In this document: one piece after another, positions 21,983 through 33,726 of the stretch
How the letters are laid out: each line of letters opens with the position of its first letter
Numbering within the stretch: position 1 is the stretch's first letter
NCBI GenBank assembly: GCA_010015745.1
Contig: ML978165.1
Coordinates: forward strand, 413,784-477,783
From: Setomelanomma holmii
Taxonomy: Eukaryota > Ascomycota > Dothideomycetes > Pleosporales > Phaeosphaeriaceae
Length of the DNA: 64,000 bases
Direction of reading: 5' to 3'
Translations under genes and position numbers: made by a program
The notes under the pieces: generated by a model
Database searches by the model: none
What the model saw: the letters and a program-made list of their open reading frames with translations, nothing else
Told to the model about the DNA's origin: nothing

Positions 21983-24218
21983 GTGTTACGACAAGGGCGC
22001 TGTGACCGCAGGGACTCGTCCTCGACGGTAACAAACGTCAATTCTATCTCAATAACGGTATACAAGTGACTGGCAATCTGCATGCACCTACCGCCATAAA
22101 CACACCTCAAGTTTGGAAATATCCTCCATACTCCACGGCTCGCAGTAAGCGGGACTGGCGGGCCGAACCCAGAGAGTCGAATCTTACTGAGAACCATCAT
22201 CTCCCGTGTTCGACTTCCAGAGACGCCAGGCCAGGAAACACACTCCAGGCGGTGACCAGATCCTTAGATTGGCCAGGATAGTGTGCAACCGTATCAATTT
22301 CGTTTCCAAAATAAGCGTGCGATGGATTAGTCGTCGGCCTCATAGACACCTTTCGCGCAGTCCAGAAACAGATGGAATCAAAGGTCCATGGAACAGCGAA
22401 GGGAATATGATTGGCACGTGGAATACTACAAATGATGCGCCGTAGACTAAGATCTGATCGAAGAAGTTCAAACCGAGGCGCGGGCAAAGCTGATATCGAA
22501 GAAGTTTCACGCAGGCACCATCGTGCGGTGCGACTCCGGAGCGTGTGGTAGGTGTCAAAAGGCTTGTGGTATCAAGGCACGAGAGCATTGAGGCACCATA
22601 CTGGCTGGCGCAGAAATGGCCCGACTAGCAAGGAGTTGATTTGACATCATCGTGCTCAGCGGCTTTGAACACGAGCCCTCGATGCCAAGGGAAAATGTAC
22701 ATGGTCGGTACGAAGCGAGATTGGGACTGAGCATGCAGGTACCCATTTCCATACCGAGGCCGGAGTACAACTCCTTCTTTTCAACGCAGTTTGCTATGCT
22801 CACGATACGCGGTGCAAATGATGCAAGGGTATTCCTGATTCTGTCTGATGACCCAAGGGTCGCCTTGCGGATCCATTCTTCGAGAACCGAGTTGGCAAAT
22901 GGTCCATCGCAGCGCATCCATTGTGCGTTCGAATTGGATTCTTACAACATTAATCGCGCACCGCAGCATCTTGAATGACCTTCTTGGTCAGGGTAGATGG
23001 TCATACGGAGTTGGCTTTCTTCACAATCTTTGACGTGCAGCCTCGCGCCGGAGAAGCTTCGAAACCACGGTTCTAGGCACTCACTGTCACGAAGTAGCAA
23101 TTGACTTTCGGCACAGCGCTTTATCGTTTCAGCAATCTTTCAGACTTCGCTTCGAAGTTTCTCCATACCAATCGCGTGCTTGTGCGTGCTTGCGCCAGCT
23201 GAATCACTCTTTCGAGTTACATTGCCGCTTATGGCTTAGCGTTTACCTAATGCAACATAGACATCACCTTTGGGGTTTAGATGGGCATCTTCATAGTGAG
23301 AGAACTTGATTCCATGGCGGCCACGCAATCAACCGGTGGGTGGCAGCCGAGTAGGCGTTCGATCCACTGCATGAATGCTCGATTCACGAATCGAATCCTC
23401 AAGAAATTTGTACCATACGCGCCCAGGGTGCCCAGGCCAATCTGAAAGCATCGATGGTGTGCGTGTGCCAAGCGCGTAGGGCTTTTACCCCACAATACAG
23501 ACGGATCCTCGGATCGACCGGCGCCCTGGACCTTTTTGTTTGGACCTCACTTCTTTGCCCAAGCGAGCCAGAATAAGGTCTTTCAAACCCCCCCGCGCAG
23601 CACGACACCGTCCAAGCCCATGCACATTGTCCGAGGCTGCCAATGAGGAATACAAGAGATCAATGCAAGTAAGCACGAAGTCATGACGAATCCTACGCAA
23701 AAAGACCGGAGTTCTCAATGCTTCACGTAGCAAGCCCATAGCCTCAATCGCCCTTGCCGTGCCACTCGAGGATGTGAACGCGGAGCTCACTAGCCGCTTG
23801 CATGTATGCCACGATGCTCGTGTCGCCGTGTTTTGCTAATGTCATCGTTTCCAATGATCGTGACCTTAGCATTCTTGGCACCACTCTTGACGATCTCACT
23901 GGACAGTCTACCATCACATCACCTGGACAAGGGTGACCGTGCTCAAGCTATGGACCTCATTGGGCCATGGCGCAGCTTCGTTTGATGCTCAGAGCGGCGG
24001 ACTGGTGGCGTGTGTTGTCGAGTGCTTGGAAGAGCATGGCAATGCCTACACGGCACGGTTGGATTCCCAGCATCCTTGGTGGAGGGTTGCCTTGAACGGT
24101 ATTAATACCTCGTTTCCCCTTCTTTTACTTGCAGCAGCCCTCAAGACTCATCTCCCGACAGTCCTCATTGCGTCATTTACGATACCCCTTCGCTCAATTG
24201 TCACTCGTCGTCTTCAAG
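21983..24218. other. Intergenic, about 2.2 kb, no clear gene
   Basis: Several 60-120 codon frames occur on both strands (for example 22917..22555 and 23790..23485 on -, 22652..22978 on +), but they overlap one another and none resembles a known family. A minus-strand segment near 23935-23700 is protein-like in two frames (AKVTIIGNDDISK, then MTLAKHGDTSIVAYMQAASE), which may be a frameshifted relic. The last part carries the leader of the fasciclin gene. Confidence 0.4.
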
Positions 24219-25490
24219 ATGCTCTTCAAGTCGCTTTCTGTTCTTGCACTTGCGGGCCATGCTTTCGCCCAGAACACTCCCACTCTGGCGCAAGCGTTGA
24301 ACTCGTCGTCTAATTTGTCTCAATTGCAAGCTGTGCTTCATTTGAACCCTGGACTCGTCGAGACGCTGTCCGGCGCAAAAAACATCACCATCTTGGCACC
24401 ATCGAACACCGCTTTCAGTCGAATTGACAATGCTACCCTCACGGGTCTCACACAAAACACTGGTCTTCTTACTGCTATCCTTCAGTACCACGTACTGAAT
24501 GGTACATACCCTGCCTCAGCAGTCACCAATACCAGCGCTTTCATTCCGACTCTGTTGACCAACCCTCTCTTCACAAACGTTAGTACCCACCGATCTGGGA
24601 AAAATGCTAGAAGCTAATCATGAACTAGGTGACTGGAGGACAGAGGGTTCAGGCCGTTCTTCGCAATGGCAACGTTACATTCTTCAGCGGGCTTTTGGCA
24701 AACTCGACAGTCTCCCAAGCCAACGTCAACTTTACCGGCGGTGTGATCCACGTCATCGACAACCTCCTGACCCTCCCAGAGAATGCTGCGGATACTCTCT
24801 CAGCCGCCAACCTGACCTCCCTCCGTGGCGCTCTCAACGCGACCAGCCTGGTCAGCGCCGTCAACAACTCGCCCAACATTACCGTCTTCGCGCCCACCAA
24901 CGCCGCTCTCCAGGCCATCGGTGGCAGCCTCGCCAACCTTTCCACCGCCGACATCACCAATGTCCTGACCTACCACGTAGTCAACGGCACCGTCGGCTAC
25001 AGCTCCGGTCTTTCCAACGGCACTATCCTCCGCGCTGCCAACGGCGCAAACCTGACCATTACCATCCACCAGGGCCGAATCTTCGTGAACGGCGCCCGCG
25101 TCGTCACCAGCGACATTCTCATCGCCAACGGTGTCGCGCACGTCATCGACGCGTAAGTCTTCATCCTTATACCCTTCCCATCCACATACACCCCGCAATG
25201 AGCCCAAAGTAACCCTATTCCCCAGTGTCCTGAACCCCAACAACGCGACCCTCGCAAATTCTTCCGCGACCGCCGGCGGTGTCGCCTTCTCCGGTGCTTC
25301 ATCTGCCACCAACGTGCCCTTCACCTCGGGCCAGCCTACACCCACCAGGACCATTGCGCCCGCAGCTACGTCCAACGCTGCGCCTGGCGGTGGTGCGTCG
25401 AGCAGCTCGAGCAAGGCTGCTGCAGCGCAGCAGACGGGTGCAATGGGTGTGGGTGCGTTGCTTGGGGCTGCTGCTGTTTACTTCTTGTAA
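24219..25490 (+). CDS. Secreted fasciclin (FAS1) domain protein, probable GPI anchor
   Basis: Three exons, 24219..24578, 24629..25152 and 25226..25490 (introns GTTAGT..ACTAG and GTAAGT..CCCCAG), giving 382 aa. A signal peptide (MLFKSLSVLALAGHAFAQ) starts the protein. Two FAS1 repeats follow, each with the usual H1 and H2 signatures: ILAPSNTAFSRI with LQYHVLNGTYPA, then VFAPTNAALQAIGG with LTYHVVNGTV and GVAHVIDAVLNP. Many NxT/NxS sites point to heavy N-glycosylation. The C-terminus is Ser/Ala/Thr-rich and ends in a short hydrophobic tail (GVGALLGAAAVYFL), as expected of a GPI attachment signal. FAS1 proteins mediate cell-surface adhesion. The Met at 24219 is chosen over the one at 24129 because it gives the signal peptide. 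Confidence 0.92.
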
Positions 25491-26347
25491 ATGAGTGGTG
25501 ATGTCTTGATGGGGGGAAGGGAGGTATTGGGATGGAGGAGAGTAAATATATCTCGGGTTTTAGCTCGAGCTTGATGAGGCATGTCTGTGGTACAATCGTT
25601 TCATGGGATGTAATGTAATAAACCTTGATGCTTATGATTACGTTCTAGCGACAAGTTTCTCAACGTTGAAGGACTTGTGATCTGTGATTGTTCTGTGTTC
25701 ATTTGCGAATTTGTTCGATCTCGAAAAATAAACGTCCTGTGCACTACCGAAAGTCGTGACGGACGGGCATTGTTCAATTGGTACTACTTAAACGCAGCTG
25801 CTGTCTCAGGATACTAACAAGACATGCATCAATCAAACAGGCGTGTCGCAAAGATATACAAAGATGGTGAAAGGAACAATACTCGCGTCACGAAGCTCAG
25901 TTCGTATGACTCTTTCATCAGAGACTGACATACGGACAAGATCACATGAGTTAAGATCTGAACGACAATGAGGCAAGTAGATGAGCAACGGAAGTGACTC
26001 GGAGTTAAGATGCTGAAAAAGTTTGTTCTATATCGGTATTATGTAACAGAAACTTTTGAAAAAGGACTCCACCAGCTCCATCATGCAGAGTGGCCGTAAA
26101 GCTCGAGATGTTGTTCCGAGCGACCATCGGGAATGAAACCGGAAACGCCAGATGATAAAAGAGAACCAGTCTATGAGTGAAAGCCTTGCTCCCTTACCAT
26201 CACTAGCGGGCGCGGCCTTCTCAGGGTATCAGCGTTCATCGACATGCTTGTACCGTCTGCAGTAGCCCTCCACTGCAGTGCTGAAAAGGAATATTCGAAT
26301 TGTATCTGGTCAAGACGCATCGCGATCGTCTTCGCGCGGGGCGGTGT
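25491..26347. other. Convergent 3' intergenic region
   Basis: About 860 bp between the ends of the fasciclin gene and DBP2. It is AT-richer, with polyadenylation-like sequence near 25615 (GTAATAAACC). I see no gene. Confidence 0.5.
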
Positions 26348-28928
26348 TTACCAGCGGGAGTTCCGAACGGGATCGTTGTTACCGCCAGTCCATCCTAGGA
26401 AAATTAGTCATGCAATGCAAGAATGATTTGGGCGTGCTTGCTTACCTCCACGGCCACCACCGCGGCCTCCACCTCGGCCACGGCCACCTCCCCAGCGACC
26501 ACCGCCGCCACCTCCGCCGCCATAGCGAGCCATCTCGTGCAGACGAGGATCAATCTGCTGCTTGGATTCTGTAAGAATCTGAACGAGATCACGAGCCTGC
26601 TTGGAGTCTGCAAAATGGTCAGTATTCGTTCATCATGAATGAATTGATGAAACATACTCTCAGTAGTAAACAGGGTGATGGCGGTACCATTGGCACCAGC
26701 ACGACCAGTACGACCGATGCGGTGAACGTAGTCTTCCGAGTTATTCGGGTAGTCATAGTTCAGCACATGGGTAATATTGCGGACATCTTTGAAAGCAAAG
26801 GTTAGCATCAAATCAAGAGTGTGATCAAAACGACGATCAGGGAATGATCGCGTGAAGCTGCAGTATGTTGCGTGCTCCGTCTATGTGCGCTGACGACGAT
26901 GGTCATGGCATCCGAGTCCAGTGGGAAGGCTGTGAATATCTCCTAATCCAGAAACCCTTGATAGATACTGGGACTTGTGTAAGTCAAGATATCTCAGCTT
27001 GCTTCAGTAGTACCGGAGTAATACCCGAAACAAGAGGTGGCACGTAGCGAAGGCTTCGCTGTCATGCCCAAGGATCCCTGGTAATCAGATGCGAGAAACA
27101 CTGTAAGCCCTGGACGATGTCATGGATACGAGAAGAGCGAGCGCACAAGACGACCTAGCAGAGCACAATGGCAGTTCACGCAAAGTAATGTTTGGGGGAG
27201 GGGGTTTGGGAGGGGGATGTGGGGAGTTTGCAATCATACCAATACCACGCGAAGCCACGTCGGTAGCAACCATGATGGGGCTCTTGCCAGTCTTGAACTC
27301 ATTCAGGACCCAATCGCGCTCGTTCTGCTGCTTGTCGCCGTGAATAGCTGAGAGTTGTTAGCGAACGTTGAAGTGATTGTATGTCGAGTCTGAACTCACA
27401 AAGCGCCGGCCATCCGTCTTGTCGGAGAAATCGGGTAATCTCGTCGGCAACACGCTTGGTTCCTGTAAAAACTAAAACCTTGTTGTTCTTGTCGTCCATG
27501 ATAGCCTCAAGATGCTTGGCCATACGGTCACGCTTCTCGAACTCTGAGACAACTTCAACGATTTGCTGGATGCGATGGTTGGCGGAAAGCTCCATGGAAC
27601 CAATGTTGACCTGGATGAAGTCTTGCTGGTAGTCGGAAGCCAATTGTCGAACCTCCTTAGGCCAAGTAGCGGACCACATGCAGGTCTGACGATCAGGACG
27701 AATCTGGCCAATAATCTTGCGAATCTGGGGCTCGAAACCCATGTCAAGCATACGATCGGCCTCATCGAGGACGAGGTAAGTGACACGACGAAGATTAGTC
27801 TTGCCGGCCTCAAGCATGTCAATAAGACGTCCAGGAGTGGCGATGCAGACCTCGACACCGCGAGCAAGGTCGCGGATCTGCGGGCCCTTGGGCACACCAC
27901 CGTAGACGCAGGTGTTGCGGATGCGAGAGGACTTGCCAAACTTGCTGATCTCTTGCTGAATCTGAACAGCCAACTCACGAGTTGGAGCGAGGATCAACAC
28001 GATAGGACCATCGCCGGGAGCAAGCAAAGGCTGGGCGTTGATGTGAACAATAGCGGGGAGACAGTATGTGAGCGTCTTTCCAGAACCAGTCTCAGCAACA
28101 CCGACAACATCGCGACCAGATAAGGCCATGGGCCAGCCCTGTGACTGAATGGCAGTGGGCTTTGCGAAACCCTGGGCTTTTACTTCGTTCATGACGTAGC
28201 TCGGGAAGCCGGCCTCATCGAAGGTTGTAACGGGCTTGGGGATGTTCTTGCCCTGGACGGTCATCTGGTGTTCTTTGCGGAAGGCGGTGACCTCGGCGTC
28301 TGATCGCGCAGCAACCGCGGTATCCTCCTTGTAGAAGGACTTCTCGAATTTGGGCATCGTGTCGAGATCTGTGATGCCGTCAGCGTGATGCGTCTCATTG
28401 TGACCGCGCTGGTACATACCCCAAGTTTGCGTCTTCAAGCCCTGGCCGAGCGCCGACATCCTGTCCCCGCCGTCACGACCACCGAAACCGCCTCCACCAC
28501 CGCCATAACCACCTCCGCCGTAGCCGCCGCCGCCGCCGTTGGAGTATCCGCCGCCGCCGCCGCCACTGTGAATATGTTAGCTATGCTCATATCGCGGGAT
28601 CTCGAGAAGAAGGGGGTTCTACGCTATTGCAGCAAGTACGTGACCGCTCGCTTGACCTACAAAAGCAAGCGAAGCAAGCGCGGTCGCCGGACTAAGTCTG
28701 CGCGCAGAAAGTGATGAGTAAGGAGATGAGCAGAAGATTGGGTGCGCCAAAAACCACGCCACTACTGCCTCTCCCGTGTTATGGGGATTGATCGCCCTAC
28801 CCGTACGATGATTGATGGCTTGAGTAGTCGTAATTATTGTAGCCTCCGCTGCCTGAGTTGCCGTACCCGTTGGAGTAACCGCGTCCACCATCGCGACCTC
28901 CGCCGCCATAACCGCCGCCGTAGGACAT
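26348..28928 (-). CDS. DBP2: ATP-dependent RNA helicase Dbp2 (DEAD-box)
   Basis: Six exons fit by phase: 28928..28801, 28565..27400, 27347..27240, 26786..26658, 26607..26446 and 26394..26348; about 579 aa. The N-terminus is Gly/Tyr/Ser-rich (MSYGGGYGGGGRDGG...), and the C-terminus is RGG-like and ends NSRW. DEAD-box motifs are present in order: Q motif (GFAKPTAIQSQGWP), I (AETGSGKT), Ia (PTRELAVQI), Ib (TPGRLIDML), II (DEAD), III (SAT), IV (VLVFTGTK), V (VATDVASRGID) and VI (HRIGRTGRAGA). This order and wording match the Dbp2/p68 group, which acts in mRNP assembly, nonsense-mediated decay and ribosome biogenesis. Introns 1 (235 nt, nucleotides 28566..28800) and 4 (453 nt) are longer than the local norm of about 50 nt. 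Confidence 0.95.
26787..27239 (-). other. Long intron 4 of DBP2 within the SRGI^D codon
   Basis: Donor GTATGA after VATDVASRGI and acceptor CAAAG before DVRNITHV; 453 nt, against about 50 nt for introns 2, 3 and 5 style introns nearby. Just inside the donor is a pyrimidine tract (minus strand of 27190..27225, very C-rich). At 27046..27060 is a small inverted repeat (AGCGAAG-G-CTTCGCT). From memory, yeast DBP2 has an exceptionally long intron at this same late position, reported to mediate autoregulation of Dbp2. Confidence 0.8.
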
Positions 28929-29348
28929 GTTGTTGAGTCGGATTTCGGCAGGGACCGGTGTCAAAGAACAGATAAGAGCCTAGAGAGCGTCGAGTGTAAT
29001 CTGCAGCTGCGAGAGCGTATAAAGTGCAGAAGAGCGACTGAAAGGTGTCGCAAAGTGTGTAGTATTGAAAAACACGAAAAGTAGGGTGGATGTAGGTGAG
29101 AGAAGGAAAGAGAGGGTAACGGAGAAAGCGAGGGCCTTTGCCTCGCCCGTCGCTCTTGCACAAATTTTGACTTGGCACCCGCGCTAGCAGGGGCCCTGAA
29201 GGCGCACCTGCAGTTTCTGCCTTATCATCACGTGCGTTACCACCATGAACTTTTCAACATCGTCGGCCAGCATTCGGCTACGCTACTGATTCTCGCAGTG
29301 CGTCGAAGCTCTGAGATCTAGTCTGCCTCCGCATCGCAATCGCATCTA
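28929..29348. other. DBP2 promoter and 3' side of THI20
   Basis: About 420 bp between the DBP2 start and the THI20 stop codon. The DBP2 leader contains pyrimidine-rich stretches on the coding strand (29040-29130). I see no other feature. Confidence 0.5.
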
Positions 29349-31285
29349 TCATGAAAGCCCGCCGGCTCGTAAGCTCATGTCCCAGAAACCCCTTTCCATC
29401 TGCGGCAACTTAGTTCCGGCAAGCGCAAACATCCCAGTCGGTGAGTGGCATCACTTACATTTGTTGCGTGAATAAATATTTGCGCAAGTTCCTCAACTCT
29501 CGAAACAGATTGCTTCCCGGCATGCTCCTCGACGAGATCTGAGCCGCGCATCATTGCGTCGACGTACTCCTGTCCGACATACTGCAGGATCCATTCCCAG
29601 TACCTGTTGCCCACTCTCACTGTCTGCGGGTCCTCGTACAAGCGTCTGGCAATGATGCCGTAGCCGATAAGACAGGGCAATAGAGCGATTTGGAGCGCCA
29701 ACCAGTCTTGAGATTGGCCGATATCGAGAACGTAGCGGGTATATGCTGTGGTTGCTGGTTCTTGATCAGTCGAGGGTCGACACGTCTTGCACACGGTAGC
29801 CTACCTTGATCTTCTTCTTGCGTGACAATGTCTGCTTCCTCAAGTCCATATTCCTTGCAGAAGTTGATGTGCAATTGGATCTCCTCCTGCAATGTGACGA
29901 CTTGTTGCACTGATCGGCCAATGTCTTTTAGGGTGCTAGATTTGTACGCCGAAAGTGCATTCGCCCGTGCAAACTGTACCAAGAAGAGGTAGTCTTGGAT
30001 CATATAGTACTTGAAGTTTTCCACAGGTAATGTGCCGTCACCCATGCGCTGGACGAACTCGTGCTGAGTGTACGCTTTCCAAGGCTTTTGGATGTCATCT
30101 CGATCGAGCAGGTACGGGATGAGACCACCTCTGATGTGGTCAGTCAGCTCTCAGAATGAAGATAGCTTAGTGCTTACGGCGTGAATGGCAATGTGTATGT
30201 CGAGTGAAAGTGATTGATGGGACCATTGCCGTTGCCCAGGCTAAAGCTAGTCTTGATGCCCGCTTCAATGTAGTGATTAGCTTTCTTGACTGCTTTGACC
30301 ATGTTCATTCCAGATGCTAGATTACATGCAATCGCAGCTTCAATGGTGTCAGCATGCTCTCTACTGTGAAAAATAGTATAACACTCAGGTATACTTCAAA
30401 CTTACAAGCAAGCGAGCAACCCGTCCCATGTGTATTTTCGCTCTTCAAGTATTCACTCTCCAGAATGGTTAGTCCGCTCTCTCCGACTAGCACATTGAGC
30501 ACGACTTCTCTCTCGCTTTCTATTCTGCTCACTACTCTTCCTCTTGTCAGCGGTAAGTGACCGCCTTTCAACAGTACCCACTTAGGCCCCAGACCAAGAA
30601 TATTGTGCGCCATGGCGACAATGTCGTCGACATTTTCGGGATCCTTGACTGCGACTCCTGCAGTTTCAAGAAGCAGTTTGGCTTCCGGCAGGTTAGGAGT
30701 CAATATGGTCGTCAAAGGAAGGAGGTCGTTGATGAGCGTGACTACTGCTCCTTGGGGAAGCAGCTGAGCGCCGGATGTCGACACCATTACCTGTCAATGT
30801 GTCAGATTATCCTACAACAGCTCATATGTTCGATCTTGTTGTGAGATATACAGACATACAGGGTCTACGACGCTGGTGTTGATGTTGAACTTTTGGAATG
30901 CATCCGCCAGCACTTCGATGGATTCTACAGATGCCAGCATGCCTGCAGAAGCTCAGTACCTTGTGTCAGCGAACGGAGGTATCACACTCACCAGTCTTGA
31001 CGACATCGACGCCGACATCTTCGCAGACAGCATCAATTTGCTTTCTGAGAAACTCTGGTGGTGTGTGGTGAATGTCCTTGACACCTAAGGTGTTCTGCGC
31101 CGTCAAGGCGGTTGTTGCTGTCATCGCATAGCACCTATGTGCAGCAATGACCTTCTGATCGGCTTCTAGCCCGCTGTAGGAGCACTATTAGTTGTTGTGA
31201 GGCATGGATTGGGCGGAAGGATGCATGCGTACGCCCCACCCGAGCTATCGGAGCCAGCAATCACCAGAATTCGTTTCGTGGTCAT
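29349..31285 (-). CDS. THI20: Thi20-type HMP/HMP-P kinase fused to TenA thiaminase II
   Basis: Eight exons fit by phase: 31285..31233, 31173..30992, 30942..30860, 30790..30406, 30337..30178, 30130..29805, 29754..29459 and 29399..29349; about 511 aa. The N-terminal ThiD domain starts MTTKRILVIAGSDSSGGAGL and carries TALTAQNT, GMLASVESIEV, DPVMVSTSG, LTPNLPEAKLL, LLKGGH and THGTGCSLASAIACNLA. The C-terminal TenA domain begins near FVQRMGDGTLP and contains FKYYMIQDYLFLVQFARA and YTRYVLDIG. It ends MERGFWDMSLRAGGLS. In yeast this fusion makes hydroxymethylpyrimidine diphosphate for thiamine and salvages degraded thiamine in the cytosol. Two acceptors (TTGAAG| before exon 5, ATCAG| before exon 6) were chosen by reading frame. 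No thiamine riboswitch was recognised in its introns. Confidence 0.93.
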
Positions 31286-31664
31286 GGTCAATGCGAGAGA
31301 TTAGAATTGTTGGTGTTCTGTAAGAATTGTGCAGAATCAAAGGTACCCATCTGAGCCCCGCTATCCGCGACTAGGCGAGACCCACGTCATCGGCGTGTAA
31401 CGGGCAGACTTTCCATCTCTCCTCGCTCGACGAGACTCATTGCTTGTTTCCATTTCGGACCTCAATGTCAGACTGATGCCACTCGTAGAACATTTGGATC
31501 ATTCGTCCTATCCTTGGAACTCGAGCTGGCTTCTGTGTTTTGCCTTTTGGTGTTGCAAGTTTTGGTACTCCGCGTTCTGCTCAGCACCATGTTGTCGGAG
31601 TTTCAATCAGACTCGCCTTCCCATTCGGCCACATTCGGATCTTCAGATCAAAGTCAGCCTCGTG
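31286..31664. other. THI20 promoter and F-box gene 3' flank
   Basis: About 380 bp. It contains the leader of THI20 and the 3' end of the next minus-strand gene. I see no thiamine-type regulatory motif I can name. Confidence 0.4.
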
Positions 31665-33520
31665 TCACCGGAGTAATCTTCTGGAGATGATCTTACCGCG
31701 TAGCGCTATATAGTCGAAAGTCCCCCCGGTTTTGTCCGCGAGGAAGCCCGCGATGACGTCTATACTCTCCTGAGGTAGCAGAGTATCAGGATCTGCCATG
31801 TCAATGGTGACGCGAATCCCCAAATTTCCTGATCCCAGACTACCGACGAATTTCAATAGCCCATCCACAGTAAATTTCGATATTCCGGAGAGTGTTACGC
31901 TTCGCAGCTTAGGCAGCCGCGCGATGCTCTCGAGAACAATATCGTTGAGCTCAAGGCCGCTGACAAAGAGGTCTTCGAGCAAGGTGAGGTTATCGATTAT
32001 GTCAATGAGACGCTGATCGCTTAGGACTTCCGGTAAAATCAGTTTGAGATCACGTAGTTGGTGGAGCTGCTTCAGTGAGTCAACTAGAGCATCCAGATCG
32101 TCTCGAAACATGCCGTCAATCTCGCCGCTGAGAGATAGGTACTGAAGCGAATCTTTCTGATGAACAAGTGCTTGATGGAATGCCTTGTTGTCCTTCAGAG
32201 TATAGCTATCCATCTCCAAGTGTTCGAGGTGAATGTTGTTTTCCAGCAAGATCGGCGTGGCGATGGCTGCGCCAGACTGCATGTTGGGGAATTGCAGATG
32301 CTGAAGGTTCTCACATTTCGTCAACCAGGCAATGACCTCGAGGAAGACGTCGTTCTGCGTAGCTTCCAAATCGATCTGACCACGAAGGTCCTCGATCGAT
32401 AGGTATTTGAGAGCTTTGCATTCAGCAAGAAGCGATAGAAAGGGAGCGGAATCGCTCGACACGCAAAGCTTGAGGTATTCCAGAGACTTTGAATGCTGGT
32501 TCAAGGCGAGAAAGGTCTCGGCTCCTGCGCAAACATCTGCAATGCACTGAAGTTGTGCGAGGGAGTTTGGCCGCAATGATCCCAGAAACTTAGCGAATTT
32601 GTGGTCGCAATTCTCCGAGGTCCATGTGTATATCATAATCGACTTAAGCTGTGGACAGTGCTCATATATCGTTGCGTGCATCAGTTCGTCCTCCAGTGGC
32701 TTCCCGTCGAACAGCTCGAGACTCTGTAATCGCGGAAGGCGTGGGGTCCACCGAACCAACGCACTTGCCAAAACTTCCACAAGTCAGTTAGATGGCCGCC
32801 TTCAACGAAAGAATGACTCACGTTCTCCACTGATGATCTCAAGCATTGGTGTATGTTGTGTGACGACTACGGTGCGTTAGTTCGAAGCTCATAGCTTGAT
32901 TAAGCCAGGTGATTATCTCTACCCTCGCCGATGGCATCAATGATCTCAGCATTCTTTAGCCGTGTGAGCTTCTTGCCTCGTATGGTGGTAAAGGTCTCGG
33001 TCTTTTCGAACTGTTTGAGTGGGCCAGCAAAGAACTGTCTAGATGCGCAGTCAGACCTAGCCACTGCCGCAATCGTTGCGCAACATACTTGACACCTTTG
33101 TTCCTGAACTGGTCCTCATCAAGTAAATTCCCGAGATCTCGAAAGTCAAGACTCTTGATGTAGCGACAGTACGGAAACAAAGTGGCGTCGAGGGCCGAGG
33201 CAATGATCGACCTCCACAGAATGGACCATCGCTGGATCGTCAATAACTTGATCGCCGGCGGCAGACTGTACAAGTCATCGCCGCCTCCTCGAACTGGTGC
33301 TTGGTGGTGAGAACTGTAGTCCAGATCAGACAAATTCCAATGCGAACAGATTCACTTAACCAGCTGCGCGTGTAACATACCGATACAGGTGAGTTAATGC
33401 AGGTACGGCCAGAGTTCGACTCGAACAGGCGCAATTGAAGAGAGTATCAAACTGATCTTGATTCGCAAGCTCTTCGCAGAGCAGATGTAATATATCGTCT
33501 GGTAAAGCTGGCTGCGCCAT
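31665..33520 (-). CDS. F-box/leucine-rich-repeat-type protein
   Basis: Five exons fit by phase: 33520..33381, 33313..33089, 33038..32923, 32866..32822 and 32773..31665; about 544 aa. The N-terminus MAQPALPDDILHLLCEELA, followed by FDTLFNCACSSRTLAVPAL, has the form of an F-box. From about residue 170 onward come irregular leucine-rich repeats (for example LPRLQSLELFDGKPLEDE, HLEHLEMDSYT, SLQYLSLSGEID, KLRSVTLSG). Such proteins are usually substrate receptors of SCF ubiquitin ligases; the substrate cannot be inferred. The gene is head to head with RAD9, with 206 bp between start codons. Confidence 0.8.
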
Positions 33521-33726
33521 ATTGTGATGTTGTTAATTCTGCGGTAAGACCAAGGGTGCTTCTGTCGAAGAGCTCGTGGCTCCGCACAAAAGCGACAGGG
33601 ATCCTGCATGACGTCGACGCGTCAAACGCGCTAGCGACGCTTCCTTCCGCATTCGGCCGCTCACAAGTACTCACCACCACCACCACCACCAGAACATCAC
33701 CATGCGCGAAAGCGAGATATTTGAAG
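33521..33726. promoter_or_regulatory. Bidirectional promoter, F-box gene / RAD9
   Basis: Only 206 bp separate the two start codons, so both promoters must share this interval. It includes the (CAC)n run at 33672..33690 close to the RAD9 start. Confidence 0.5.
33672..33690 (+). repeat. (CAC)6 microsatellite
   Basis: Six tandem CAC units in the RAD9 leader, a likely length polymorphism. Confidence 0.8.

Noticed and set aside
22555..22978. Overlapping frames of about 110-120 codons on both strands
   Set aside because: Both strands look equally protein-like and nothing is recognised, so neither can be preferred.
23341..23400. GGCGTTCGATCC-like T loop, possible tRNA
   Set aside because: No matching acceptor or anticodon stem could be drawn.
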